Part shown: one piece after another, positions 28,301-35,648 of the stretch | How positions within the stretch are numbered: position 1 is the first letter of the stretch | How the letters are laid out: every line of letters begins with the position of its first letter | Origin: Allobosea sp. Leaf344 | Lineage (GTDB): Bacteria; Pseudomonadota; Alphaproteobacteria; Rhizobiales; Beijerinckiaceae | NCBI RefSeq assembly: GCF_001426225.1 | Contig: NZ_LMRT01000001.1 | Coordinates: forward strand, 599,090 to 663,089 | Length of the DNA stretch: 64,000 nt | Direction of reading: 5' to 3' | The notes under the pieces: generated by a model | The model's input: the letters and a program-made list of their open reading frames with translations, nothing else | What the model was told of the DNA's origin: nothing | The model's database searches: none | Position numbers and translations under genes: made by a program

Positions 28301-28467
28301 ATGACCTGATCAGTTTCGATCACGTCTTCGCGGATTTCGCCGCGGCCATGGCTTCGGCCCGTCAGGTCGGCGCCGATGTGGTCTTCACCATCGACGACCA
28401 CACATCGCTCACGCTGGCCCAGACGCAGATCGGTTCGCTGAGCGCGGACGATTTCCGCTTCAGCTGA
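22399..28467 (+). CDS. giant RTX / adhesin-like calcium-binding repeat protein
   Basis: 2022 residues from the ATG at 22399 (a GGGGGTGGG box lies just upstream). Layout: residues 1-200 low complexity without a Sec signal; ~200-300 RTX nonapeptides (GGAGDDRLSGGAGDDKLIGG); ~300-880 and ~1130-1720 long repeats mixing GxGDD with NSGTIxG turns; ~890-1055 a LamG/concanavalin-like insert (YGAWHRVAFTITDRGDSVL); ~1728-1950 a second RTX block; and a C-terminal 70 residues (FDHVFADFAAAM, ending DDFRFS) typical of a type I secretion signal. It is therefore probably secreted in one step by a type I system, none of which is encoded in the window. Ca2+ would fold the repeats outside the cell. Role in adhesion or biofilm is inferred. 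Confidence 0.9.
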   Translation: MSNPKKQVAEIIGDVVAPVLSGGSIAAAAVQAILTSRDLLSPPPASQRTAPPSSSVQAQAFAPPPGAQVMNDDGADAETVGSIGAHPAGRAQHHGSSNDQPIVVSLAKSARPHTSLAASHGQSASVSVATLSAAMAQIGQNNGPGGSIGAAIRSGIEVGGLAGTWDEAASTAAEKQLRTAMVQKTGIGNTSPAAPVSDSILTGTPGDDVLEGGEGDDTISGLAGDDVLTGHGGDDLIDAGDGDDTLIGGAGDDRLSGGAGDDKLIGGEGQDTLDGGAGNDRILAGDEDSVSGGAGDDRIEVTAEGGPARSVDGGDGDDTLVLSGARAGSLGRTAVSNVEHLVVESGDWALGANQPYVDIHVKSGARTTDAILLKGSQRLVVEAGGAVGAGDGMGVLTTGSLAGASIDNSGLITGISYNYFGPIGRGPITIVNRVGGVIKSPENTGAALKLAGELAQAAPAIANHGSIIGSDHASSIAIDFESVTGTGARILNEAGGVIETVAYQDVIRGGTGTVVENHGTIRSYRDHVAEDGTVRHGGDAIDYKKKTGGLVHNYGGGLIEGSRHAVTGKKGITVINDAGATMIGRNGSALNMDNDAAVANTARVTNHGLMEGRSAGYDDSDGDAIDTDGLLQLDNWGRIAGLGAHGSHDGEANVAEGVAMGGGAITNHVGATIYGWGRAIQVDDSANGGALAATTIHNDGTIQGDGHGPAGVDADTAALFAARLKGGEAINIVGGFADDVTNSATGKIIGGIRLDAGDDNLSNAGSITATGGSAIDMGSGDDRITNSGTINGAVSTGDGDDSIVNSGTIQGDVQLGSGSNTLTNAGTIAGDVGGGSGVDEITLKSGSTTVGTVSLGEGSDTLTIEAGASLKTKAASAVREPAKVADIPAFSQADGGILVKLNIAQNTVVKSYSLVYDVLIKAGVQSYFSFLQTDLTNRSDEDLCLKAKDPKFGGIGINGDYEGQLTYGAWHRVAFTITDRGDSVLIKKYIDGVFVGETVQSGANYARYQLDMSKGILLFADEDGETSKGAAARFLFTDTVLSDAAIKALGGASSDPILKTPPSKNSVQIDFGTAGWTDIYGQGSASVSKSRGASDWGKNTQSTEALGLPELKSTTAAPIVDAYGKAVDTGAGDDKLSNSGTVAGDVDMGAGDDAFSITATGSITGGALMGTGKDTLTNAGSMVAKGGPAVDMGAGDDTLDNGGTITGAVLMGEGDDKLINTEVIKGLVSLGAGKDELTNSGLIEGAGHAVTATGGAMIINDTAGTLSARNGSAVSATNAADAAVHVTNRGKIEARTADNSDGDASAAIDIRGLADINNSGSIQKFFSWSHSRSGIATAISIGGGVIRNAQGATIYASGRAIAVDDTKGGAALAATRIINDGTISADGRGGEGVTGDSRLYGREAINLIGDWNDRITNGATGRINAGIAMGGGDDKLENAGSIIANGLWAIDMGDGDDSIANTGSILGRIVLGAGNDTIENSRQINGSINGGSGADTLKNSGTIEFWATSAVDLGDGNDRLENGGRINGKVLTGAGDDIVTNSGSIAAGWGVAIEMGDGDDKLTLSGTITGQVFMGAGNDTAIVEASGSISGAIDGGDGVDRLVNGGRIEAVQAVTEFAVDLGAGDDVINNSGTIKGTVTTGDGADEVINTSTGAIIGLVSMEAGNDQLGNSGKITATTGAAIDMGDGDDVVKLYIGSDIRGAILLGAGNDRLTADTYLSTAVDVDAGDGNDEVYSALGDDIIHGGAGNDTVYAGDGADKLYGDAGNDVLHGEAGDDALDGGAGDDVIDGGAGNDTIDGGDGEDMLDFSSATGRISVDFRTGTASGDGIGIDRFSHIEQARLGAQGGQIDGGDGNETLFGGGGSSVLNGGAGDDRLIGGSGVNTLSGGSGNDTLMAGDKGDTLNGGSGDDRLKGGAGNDTISGGSGRDVITGGAGDDVLTGGSGQDNFVFAAGSGRDRITDFKASGADHDLISFDHVFADFAAAMASARQVGADVVFTIDDHTSLTLAQTQIGSLSADDFRFS

Positions 28468-28706
28468 TCGGGTTCACGCAGATCCGGCATGGCGGCGCGC
28501 CTCCTTACGCGCGACCGCAATGTCGTTTCGCCAATGCCCTCGACGCTCATTCGCAATGCCGCCGCCCCGGACGGGCGACGGCGGAGGACGCCTCTGCACC
28601 GGCCATCGCCTTCTCGCCTTAGCGCTGACCAGGCGTTCCGGAATTTATGAACCCCCACGACGATCTGTAGACTGCGGCGCAGTCAAAACACGCCTAAACC
28701 GGTCGA

Positions 28707-29495
28707 CTGAGAGTTTCCGCGCGCGCCCCCCCACGATCCAGGCCTCTATTCACCATCATCATCGCGGCCCTGATCGTCGCCCTTTGGGCGACCGAGGCGG
28801 ATGCTCGGTCTGCGCGGCAGCAATTCAGCGTGCTGACGGCTCGCGGCGCGGCGCTGGTGGAGAGTCTGGGAGATTGCGCGAACAGGACCTGCCCCGCCGT
28901 TCTCCTATTGAGCGGCAGCAGAGGCTTCGGATCGCCCGTCTATGACGAGATCGGCGAGAGGCTGAGTGCGTCTGGCCTGAAGCCTTATCTCGTTCACATC
29001 CTGTCGGCGCGGGACCTCGACACGATCGGCAGGGCGGGCGGAGCGCGGGCACGGATCGCCTATTATGCGCAGCGCTTTCCGGACTGGATATCTGCCGTTC
29101 AAAGCGTGGCCGCCTCTTTCAAAGCCCAGCCGCGCCATGGTGGCAGGCTGGGTCTTCTCGGCGTGTCGCTCGGCGCGCAAATCGCCGCGGCCGTGTCGGC
29201 CGGTCCGAGCCCTGTCGACGCTCTGGTGCTGGTCGATGGCGGTTTGCCGCCTGGCTCTTCGCAGCCGGTGCGGTCATGGCCGCCGCTGCTTCTGATCTGG
29301 GGGAGCGCCGACCAGACCTTTCCCTTGTCCATCGGCCGGGATTTGCAGCGACAGGCCCGGCAGCTCGGCGGGCCGGTCACCCTCGATGTCTATGATGGCG
29401 GCGCGCATGATTTTTTCCTGCGCTCCGGAACCCGCAACGCCATGGCAGCCCACAGCAGCACGGCCGATTTTCTGTCCTCGCATCTGTCACGATAG
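28707..29495 (+). CDS. alpha/beta-hydrolase-like protein, probably periplasmic; start uncertain
   Basis: The annotated-style start would be GTG at 28830 (221 residues). In-frame upstream sequence, however, reads RPLFTIIIAALIVALWATEA, a convincing signal peptide ending before DARSARQQ. No ATG, GTG or TTG exists between the upstream stop (28695) and that segment, only CTG at 28707. Either a CTG start is used or the 5' end is damaged near a run of seven C at 28726-28732. The hydrolase core is present: nucleophile Ser in LLGVSLGAQ, acid Asp in WGSADQTF and His in GGAHDFF. Substrate is unknown; dienelactone-hydrolase-like enzymes are the nearest family by pattern. Confidence 0.6.
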   Translation: MRVSARAPPRSRPLFTIIIAALIVALWATEADARSARQQFSVLTARGAALVESLGDCANRTCPAVLLLSGSRGFGSPVYDEIGERLSASGLKPYLVHILSARDLDTIGRAGGARARIAYYAQRFPDWISAVQSVAASFKAQPRHGGRLGLLGVSLGAQIAAAVSAGPSPVDALVLVDGGLPPGSSQPVRSWPPLLLIWGSADQTFPLSIGRDLQRQARQLGGPVTLDVYDGGAHDFFLRSGTRNAMAAHSSTADFLSSHLSR

Positions 29496-29625
29496 GGCTG
29501 GATGTGCCGGGACGATGGCGCAGCTGGAGTCGCCGGCGATCCAGCCTCGAAATCCGTCGCACAGGATTAGAGTGACGCCCCCGCCTCTCGCGCCCTTGCT
29601 CGAGCCCTCGCCCGGCCTCCCGCCC

Positions 29626-30570
29626 TCAGTCCCTCTCCCGGCCGGGCGCCGCTCCCGCCCCTGCTCCCACCCCGCTCTTCGTCTCGCGCGCCTCGTGTTC
29701 GTAGAGCTTCACCACCCCCGCGGAATCGCTCATCTCATGGCCGAGCGCGACATAGGCGGCGTAGCGTGCGACGGCCTGTTCGATCACCGCGAGATCGAGG
29801 CCGAGCTCCCGCGAAAACTGCTTCACCGCCTTGAGATCCTTCAGCAATTGGCGGGCATAGCTGGAGGGCGGTTCGAAGGCGCGCTGCTGCATCTGCGGAT
29901 AGAGCCGCTGCAGCAGGCTGGAATCGGCATGGCCGCCGGCCAGGCATTGCGGCAGGCGGCTGGCGTCGATGCCGGCCGCCTCGGCCAGTAGCAGCGCCTC
30001 CGTCATCACGACATAGCCGGTGCCGACGATGGCCTGGTTGATGATCTTGGTGGTCTGCCCCGCCCCGACCGGGCCCATCCGCGTGACATTCGCCGCCATC
30101 TCTTCGAGCAGCGGGCGCGCCTGTTCGAAATCGGCCTCGGAGCCGCCGGCCATCACGGTCATGGCGCCCGAACGGGCCAGAGCCGGGCCGCCCGAGACCG
30201 GGGCATCGACCCAGCCCGCGCCGGTCATCGCCTGCAGCCGCGCCGCCGCGCGGCGCGTGCCCTCGGGATCGGCGGTCGAGAGGTCGATGATCAGCCTGGC
30301 GCCGGGGCCGGCGGAGGCGACGCCGTTCTCGCCGAAGATGCAGGCCTCGACCGCCGCCATATGCAGCACGCAGAGCATCACCACATCGCTCACCGCCGCG
30401 ACCTCGGCCGGCGAGGCCGCGGGTACGGCGCCATGCGGAACCACGCAATCCAGCCGCTCCGGCTCGAGATTCCAGACGGTGACGGCATAGCCCTTGTCGA
30501 GCAGGCGGCGCGTCATCGCCTCGCCCATGATGCCGATGCCGATGAAACCGATGCGTGGCCTGGTCGTCAC
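29626..30570 (-). CDS. 3-hydroxyisobutyrate-dehydrogenase-family NAD(P) oxidoreductase (sulfolactaldehyde-reductase-like?)
   Basis: 314 residues from a GTG at 30570, chosen because GAGAAAGAGGG precedes it; a longer in-frame extension is arginine-rich junk. The N-terminus IGFIGIGIMGEAMTRRLL is the dinucleotide-binding fold; VDAPVSGGPALARSG is the substrate-binding signature; the catalytic Lys is in GAGQTTKIINQ. Family members act on 3-hydroxyisobutyrate, tartronate semialdehyde or sulfolactaldehyde (YihU). Next to a YihV-like kinase and an aldolase, reduction or oxidation of the three-carbon aldehyde made by the aldolase is a reasonable inference. Confidence 0.88.
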   Translation of the reverse strand: MTTRPRIGFIGIGIMGEAMTRRLLDKGYAVTVWNLEPERLDCVVPHGAVPAASPAEVAAVSDVVMLCVLHMAAVEACIFGENGVASAGPGARLIIDLSTADPEGTRRAAARLQAMTGAGWVDAPVSGGPALARSGAMTVMAGGSEADFEQARPLLEEMAANVTRMGPVGAGQTTKIINQAIVGTGYVVMTEALLLAEAAGIDASRLPQCLAGGHADSSLLQRLYPQMQQRAFEPPSSYARQLLKDLKAVKQFSRELGLDLAVIEQAVARYAAYVALGHEMSDSAGVVKLYEHEARETKSGVGAGAGAAPGRERD

Positions 30571-30720
30571 GGTCGCCCTCTTTCTCCCGCGGCGCGAGGG
30601 CCGTCGCAGCCGTCCCGCCCGGCGCTCATCGCGCCGTCGCAGGATATGTCCCTCGCCGGCCGCCCCCGATGCTGTCATCGAACCATGGGGCTGAGGCGCT
30701 GTCCAACCGGGCGGCGCGCG

Positions 30721-31506
30721 CTACCGCGCCACCACCACCTCGCAGCCCGAAGCCGCCACCATCTTCGCCGCCTCCTCGGGCGGCTCGCGGTCGGTCACCA
30801 GCGTGTCGACCTCGCTGAGATGCGCGAGGCGCGACGTCGCCACCCGCCCGAATTTGGTGTGGTCGACGAGCAGGACGCGCCGCCTGGCATTGCGGAACAT
30901 CACGCGGGCGACCGCGACATCCTCGTCCCGGTATTCCAGCAGATTTCCCGCCGCATCGATCGCGCCGATGCTGGCGAGATAGAGATCGCAGCGATAATTC
31001 TCGATGAAGGCGGCCGCCGCCGGGCCGCTCAGGGCGCGGTTATGGCGCATCCATTGCCCGCCGGTGACCTGGATCGAGATGTCGGGGCAGGTCTCGAGGA
31101 TCGAGGCCGCCGCGATGCTGTTCGTGACGACGCGCAGCCCGCGCGGCCCGCGCTCGGCGATGGCCTTGGCCAGCGCATCGACCGTGGTGCCCGGGCTCAG
31201 GAACAGCGAACTGCCGGGCTTCACATAGGAAGCCGCGACGCGGCCGATCGCGGCCTTGCCCTCGGCCGTCTCGACGTGACGCAGCCCATATTCGGCATTG
31301 GCGGTGCTGAGATTGGCGCTGGCCCCGCCATGATGGCGCCGAAGCAGGCCGCGATCCGCCAGATCCTGCAAATCCCGCCGCAGCGTCTGCGGGGTGACAT
31401 TGAAGGCGGCGACCATCTCCTCGATCGCGAGATAGCCGCGCCGACCGAGGCTCTCGAGAATATCGCTCTGACGCTTGCTGAGCCGGTCCATCCTGGATCT
31501 TGCCAT
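30721..31506 (-). CDS. DeoR-family transcriptional regulator
   Basis: About 261 residues; the start could also be the ATG at 31491 or 31527. The N-terminal HTH reads LSKRQSDILESLGRRGYLAI and FNVTPQTLRRDLQDLADRGL followed by RRHHGGA, the DeoR signature. The C-terminal sugar-phosphate sensor domain includes LFLSPGTTVDALAKAI and LVDHTKFGR. Such proteins usually repress sugar operons until a phosphorylated sugar binds. It is divergent from the kinase gene, and two matching candidate operators lie at 31542-31580 and 32654-32693. YihW/CsqR, the regulator of the E. coli sulfoquinovose genes, is of the same family. Confidence 0.9.
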   Translation of the reverse strand: MARSRMDRLSKRQSDILESLGRRGYLAIEEMVAAFNVTPQTLRRDLQDLADRGLLRRHHGGASANLSTANAEYGLRHVETAEGKAAIGRVAASYVKPGSSLFLSPGTTVDALAKAIAERGPRGLRVVTNSIAAASILETCPDISIQVTGGQWMRHNRALSGPAAAAFIENYRCDLYLASIGAIDAAGNLLEYRDEDVAVARVMFRNARRRVLLVDHTKFGRVATSRLAHLSEVDTLVTDREPPEEAAKMVAASGCEVVVAR

Positions 31507-31541
31507 ACAACCAGCCACCCGCTCCATGCAATGCGCGTTTC

Positions 31542-31580
31542 CGAAAACTCATGTTGCGAAACGAAATAGCCAATGCATGA
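31542..31580. promoter_or_regulatory. putative DeoR operator upstream of the kinase gene
   Basis: Contains CGAAAACTC, three bases, then TTGCGAAACGAAA and CCAATGCATGA. The order and spacing match the element at 32654-32693 (12 bp from the first CGAAAA to TTGCG in both). It lies in the divergent spacer between the DeoR gene and the kinase gene, where the regulator would be expected to act. Confidence 0.6.
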
Positions 31581-31738
31581 TTTGTCACCGTAATCGCACA
31601 GGGCCGCGCGGGCTCGGCGGAGACGGGTCCGGCGGAGGCAGGTCCTCCGGCGGGATATGTCCGCCCGTCCCGCGGCGAAGGAGCACCGCACCGCATGAGC
31701 ACCAGCGCGACAAAAGGCCGTCCAAGGCCCCGTTTTCG

Positions 31739-32647
31739 ATGAGACGCCGGATCGTCTGCGTCGGAAATCTGGTCCATGACGAGGTCTACCGGGTGGAGAT
31801 GCTGCCGGCGTCCGGGATCAAGACCGGCGTGCTCGGCTATGAATCGCGGTTCGGCGGCCCGGCGGCGACGGCGGCGGTGGCGATCAGCCATCTCGGCGGG
31901 CAAGCCAGCTATTGGGGGCGGCTCGGCCGGGACGAGGCCGGCGAGGCGGCGCTCGCGCTGTTGCAGCGGCACGGGGTCGATTGCGCCGGTGTCGCGATGC
32001 TGGCCGAGGGGCGGACGCTGCGGGCGATCGTGATGGTCGATCCGCGCGGCGAGCGCAGCATCGTCTCCGACCGGCGCAGCCTATCGGCCGATGCCGGCGT
32101 GCTGCCGCAGGACGATCTCGCCGATGTCGCCGTGGTGCTCGCCGATACGCGCTGGCCCGCCGGGGCGGAGGTGGCGCTGGAGCGGGCCGCCGCTTCCGGA
32201 ATCCCCGGCGTGCTCGATGCCGATGGCGGCGCGCCCGACGCCAATCAGCGGCTGATCGCCCGATGCGATCATGTGATCTTCTCCAGCGAGGGGCTGCGCG
32301 ACCATGCCGGCGACGGCGCGCCGGCCGACCTGCTGCGGCGCTGCCCGGCCCGGCCCGGGCAGATCCTGGCCGCGACCTGCGGCGCGGCCGGCAGCCTCTG
32401 GCTGATCCAGGGCGAGATCGCCCGGGTGCCCGCCTTCGACATCGTCATGCGCGATACCACCGGCTGCGGCGACGTGTTCCACGGCGCCTATGCGCTCGGC
32501 ATCGGCGAAGGCATGGCACCGCTCGAAGCGGCCAGGCTCGCCTCGGCGACGGCGGCGCTGAAAGGCGCCCGCGCCGCCGGCTGGGACGGCATGCCGGACC
32601 GCGCCGCCGTGCTGGAATTGATGCGGAGCGGCCCGACCCGCGAATAG
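31739..32647 (+). CDS. PfkB-family sugar kinase, YihV (sulfofructose kinase)-like
   Basis: 302 residues, ribokinase/PfkB fold. The N-terminal substrate-binding region reads GGPAATAAVAISHLGG and GRLGRDEAGE. The C-terminal PfkB signature is DTTGCGDVFHGAYALG with catalytic Asp; the anion-hole Ala of the usual GAGD is replaced by Cys. Several stretches (GPAATAAVA, VMVDPRGERSIV, VVLADTRW, TTGCGDVFHGA) recall E. coli YihV more than fructokinase or ribokinase. It probably phosphorylates a ketose or sulfoketose at C1 before aldol cleavage. ATG at 31739 gives the normal length. Confidence 0.88.
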   Translation: MRRRIVCVGNLVHDEVYRVEMLPASGIKTGVLGYESRFGGPAATAAVAISHLGGQASYWGRLGRDEAGEAALALLQRHGVDCAGVAMLAEGRTLRAIVMVDPRGERSIVSDRRSLSADAGVLPQDDLADVAVVLADTRWPAGAEVALERAAASGIPGVLDADGGAPDANQRLIARCDHVIFSSEGLRDHAGDGAPADLLRRCPARPGQILAATCGAAGSLWLIQGEIARVPAFDIVMRDTTGCGDVFHGAYALGIGEGMAPLEAARLASATAALKGARAAGWDGMPDRAAVLELMRSGPTRE

Positions 32648-32653
32648 CGATAA

Positions 32654-32693
32654 CGAAAATTGAGATTGCGAAAACGAAACTTCCATGCATCAA
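32654..32693. promoter_or_regulatory. putative DeoR operator between kinase and aldolase genes
   Basis: CGAAAATTG, three bases, TTGCGAAAACGAAA, then CCATGCATCAA repeat the element found at 31542-31580. A third, inverted and shorter copy (CGTTTTCGCTTTCGAAC) is at 32803-32819, just before the aldolase gene. This suggests a second regulated promoter here. Confidence 0.6.
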
Positions 32694-32843
32694 TCGCGCT
32701 CAGCGAGTGACGCCGCTTCAGCGGGCAAACCGAGCTCTTGGCGCTTTCAATGCTTACGGGAGCGCGAGCGGTGCGACGGCAGGCTGCGCGAACGCCGTGG
32801 GGCGTTTTCGCTTTCGAACAATGATTGAGAAGGTTGACCGATA

Positions 32844-34247
32844 ATGGCCTGTTCCACCCTCGCCGACATCCGCGCCGATCTGGAAAGCCTCGGCTTCGTC
32901 CTGGATGGCCGGCCGGACGTCTCGCAAACGCGGCGGCCGACGGATGCGATGATCGATCGCTGGGCGGAGACGGCGGCGCTGGCGGAGCCGGCTGCCCGGG
33001 CGATGGCGATCTGGGCCATCCGCGCGGCGGCGCTGTCGGCGGGCATCGTGCCGGCCTCGGTGCAGGAGCTCTATCTGGCCCGGGCCGCGGGAGCTTGGGA
33101 GGGCAGGACCGTCCCCGCCATGAATCTGCGGGGCTGGACCTATCACACCTGCAGGGCCGTGTTCCGCGCGGCGCAGAAGATGGACGCCAAGCTGTTCATC
33201 TTCGAGCAGGCGGTCGGCGAATCCATCTATGCCGCGCAGCCGCCGGCCGAATATACCGCCGGCGTGCTGGCGGCGGCCCTGCGCGAGGGGCATCGCGGCG
33301 CGGTCTTCCTGCAGGCCGACCATGACCAGGTCAACGCCACCGCCTATGGCAAGGACGGCCCGGCGGAGATCCGCAAGCTCGAGGCGATCATGCGCGAGCA
33401 GGTCGCGGCCGGCTTCTACAGCATCGACATCGACGCCTCGACGGTGGTCGATCTCTCCAAGCCGAACGTGCGCGAGCAGCAGCGGCTGAATGCCGAGCTG
33501 ACCGCGCATTTCACGCAATTCGTGCGCGGCATCGAGCCGGAGGGCATCACCATCTCGCTCGGTGCCGAGATCGGCGAGGTCGGCCATGACAACACCACCC
33601 CCGAGGAGCTGCGGGAGTTCATGGCGGTCTACCGCGAGAAACTGGCGGCCAAGGGCGGGGCTCTGGTGCCGGTCAGCAAGATCAGCATCAATTCCGGCAC
33701 CTATCACGGCGGCAAGATGCAGGCCGACGGCACGCTCGCCGATGTCGATGTCGACTACGCCCTGCTGAAGACGATCTCCGACATCTGCCGCGCCGAATTC
33801 GGCATGGGCGGCGCCGTGCAGCACGGCGCCTCGACCCTGCCCGGCCACCAGCTGGCGAAATTCCCCGGCACCGGCGCGGTCGAGATCCATCTCGCACTGG
33901 GCTTCACCAATCTGACCTTCGACCATCCCAGCCTGCCGAAGGAATTCGCCGAGGAGATCCGCGCCTATGTCTTCGCCCATCACGCGGCCGAGCGGCAGGC
34001 GGAGGAGAACGACGTGCAGTTCCTCTATAATGTCCGCAAGAAGGCCTGGAAGGTGATGAAGGCGCGGTATTGGTCGCTGCCGGAGCCCGTCGCGAACGAG
34101 GTGATGGGCGCCCTCGAGGGCATGTTCCACAACATGTTCACTTGGATGAATGTCGGCGACACCGCGCGGCTGGTGGACGAGCACACGACGCTGGTGCCGG
34201 TCGTCCCGCCGCTGCCCGAGACGCTTGCGGGAGCGGATGCGGCCTGA
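32844..34247 (+). CDS. class II (metal-dependent) aldolase family protein
   Basis: 467 residues, longer than standard class II fructose-bisphosphate aldolases (about 340-360) because of extra N- and C-terminal helices. Class II landmarks are present: VFLQADHDQVNA (catalytic Asp and zinc His region), SIDIDAST, LGAEIGEVGHDN (zinc Glu region), INSGTYHGGK (zinc His) and GAVQHGASTLPG (second zinc His and phosphate loop). It would cleave a ketose-1-phosphate into dihydroxyacetone phosphate plus an aldehyde. Its position after a YihV-like kinase is consistent with a sulfo-EMP-type pathway in which a class II enzyme replaces YihT, but a plain sugar is equally possible. Confidence 0.82.
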   Translation: MACSTLADIRADLESLGFVLDGRPDVSQTRRPTDAMIDRWAETAALAEPAARAMAIWAIRAAALSAGIVPASVQELYLARAAGAWEGRTVPAMNLRGWTYHTCRAVFRAAQKMDAKLFIFEQAVGESIYAAQPPAEYTAGVLAAALREGHRGAVFLQADHDQVNATAYGKDGPAEIRKLEAIMREQVAAGFYSIDIDASTVVDLSKPNVREQQRLNAELTAHFTQFVRGIEPEGITISLGAEIGEVGHDNTTPEELREFMAVYREKLAAKGGALVPVSKISINSGTYHGGKMQADGTLADVDVDYALLKTISDICRAEFGMGGAVQHGASTLPGHQLAKFPGTGAVEIHLALGFTNLTFDHPSLPKEFAEEIRAYVFAHHAAERQAEENDVQFLYNVRKKAWKVMKARYWSLPEPVANEVMGALEGMFHNMFTWMNVGDTARLVDEHTTLVPVVPPLPETLAGADAA

Positions 34248-34350
34248 CAGCCGCCCGCCCCGCACGTGACCTGCGAGCGGCCCGCAGCAAGTGGGCCGCC
34301 GTCAAGAAAAGACCGAGGAAACGCAAAAACCCAACCCGAGGAGGACACTC

Positions 34351-35628
34351 ATGCATCTGCACCGTAGGTCATCATTGCTGACGCTCGCCGCAATGACGCT
34401 GGCGTCCCTGATCAGCCTGCCCGGGCCTGCGCTCGCACAGCAGAAGGAGGTGCGCTGGGGCCAGTGGAAGGGCACGGAGGTCGGCGAGAAGTTCATGGCC
34501 GAGCTGAAGGCCGCCTTCGAGAAGGACAATCCCGGGATCAAGCTCGTGCCGGTCGATGCGCCCTTCACCGGCTTTCACGACCGCGCCATCGTCCAGCACC
34601 AGGCCAAGAAGCTGCCCGACGTGCTGATGGTGCAGGTCGACTGGGTCGCGGAATTCGCCGATCTCGGCATGATCGAGGCGCTGGACGAGCGTATCGCCAA
34701 GGAGCCGAAGGAGTTCTGGGAGAACATCCCCAAGACCTTCCACCAGCAATGGCGCGGCAAGCAATATTACCTGCCGGTCGAGAGCGGCGCGGTGGCGCTG
34801 TTCTGGAATACCGACCTGTTCAAGGCGGCGGGCCTCTCGGCCGCGCCCAAGACCTGGGACGAATTCGCGGAGATGGGGCGCAAGCTCACCAATCCGGACA
34901 AGCGGCAGTTCGCCATCACCGGCACGTTGCAGGGCGAGCCGCCGACCAACATGACCTATGAGATCTATCCGCTGCTGCTGCAGGCGGGCGCCAAGCTGAT
35001 CGACGCCGGCAACAAGGCCGTGTTCAACAGCCCCGAGGGGGTGAAGGCGGTCGAGTGGTATGTCGAGCGCATCAACAAGGACAAGATCTCCGTCCCCGGC
35101 GTGCTGAGCAATGGCGAGAAGGAGAAGCGGGCGAATTTCGCTTCGGGCAATGTCGCGATGATGTTCGAGGGGCCCTGGGGCATCGCCATCCAGAAGCAGC
35201 TCAACCCGAACCTGAACTATGCGATCGCGCCGCTGCCGGCCGGCCAGACGACGGGAACGATGGTGCGCGGCTCGCTCAACACGCTGAGCAGCCAGGCCCA
35301 GGACAAGGACGCGGCCTGGGCCTTCATCCGCTGGCTCTCCGGCCCCAAGGGCATCGAGATCTGGGCCAAGGGCACCGGCGCCTTCCCGGCGCGGACGGAT
35401 GTCGCGGCGCAGGACTGGTTCAAGGAGCGCAAGCAGTTCGAGGCCTTCGTCACCCAGATGCAGCAGCCCAACGCGGAATCGCCCTATCTGGTGATGCCCA
35501 ACGCCGTCCAGATGAACAAGATCATGACGACGGAGATCCAGAACGCGGTGCAGGGCAAGAAGTCCGCGAAACAGGCGCTCGACGACGCCGCCGCCGAATG
35601 GAACAAGATCCTGGCCGCGGCGAAATAG
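34351..35628 (+). CDS. sugar ABC transporter substrate-binding protein
   Basis: 425 residues, periplasmic, family 1 (maltose-type) binding protein. The signal peptide is RRSSLLTLAAMTLASLISLP ending PALAQ. The mature part contains LPDVLMVQVDWVAEFADLG, GAVALFWNTDLFKAAGL and FASGNVAMMFEGPWG, all typical of the group. A strong CGAGGAGGAC site precedes the ATG. Two permease genes follow but no ATPase, so a shared UgpC/MsmX-like ATPase elsewhere is needed. Confidence 0.93.
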   Translation: MHLHRRSSLLTLAAMTLASLISLPGPALAQQKEVRWGQWKGTEVGEKFMAELKAAFEKDNPGIKLVPVDAPFTGFHDRAIVQHQAKKLPDVLMVQVDWVAEFADLGMIEALDERIAKEPKEFWENIPKTFHQQWRGKQYYLPVESGAVALFWNTDLFKAAGLSAAPKTWDEFAEMGRKLTNPDKRQFAITGTLQGEPPTNMTYEIYPLLLQAGAKLIDAGNKAVFNSPEGVKAVEWYVERINKDKISVPGVLSNGEKEKRANFASGNVAMMFEGPWGIAIQKQLNPNLNYAIAPLPAGQTTGTMVRGSLNTLSSQAQDKDAAWAFIRWLSGPKGIEIWAKGTGAFPARTDVAAQDWFKERKQFEAFVTQMQQPNAESPYLVMPNAVQMNKIMTTEIQNAVQGKKSAKQALDDAAAEWNKILAAAK

Positions 35629-35648
35629 CCTCACCTCGACGGCATCGC

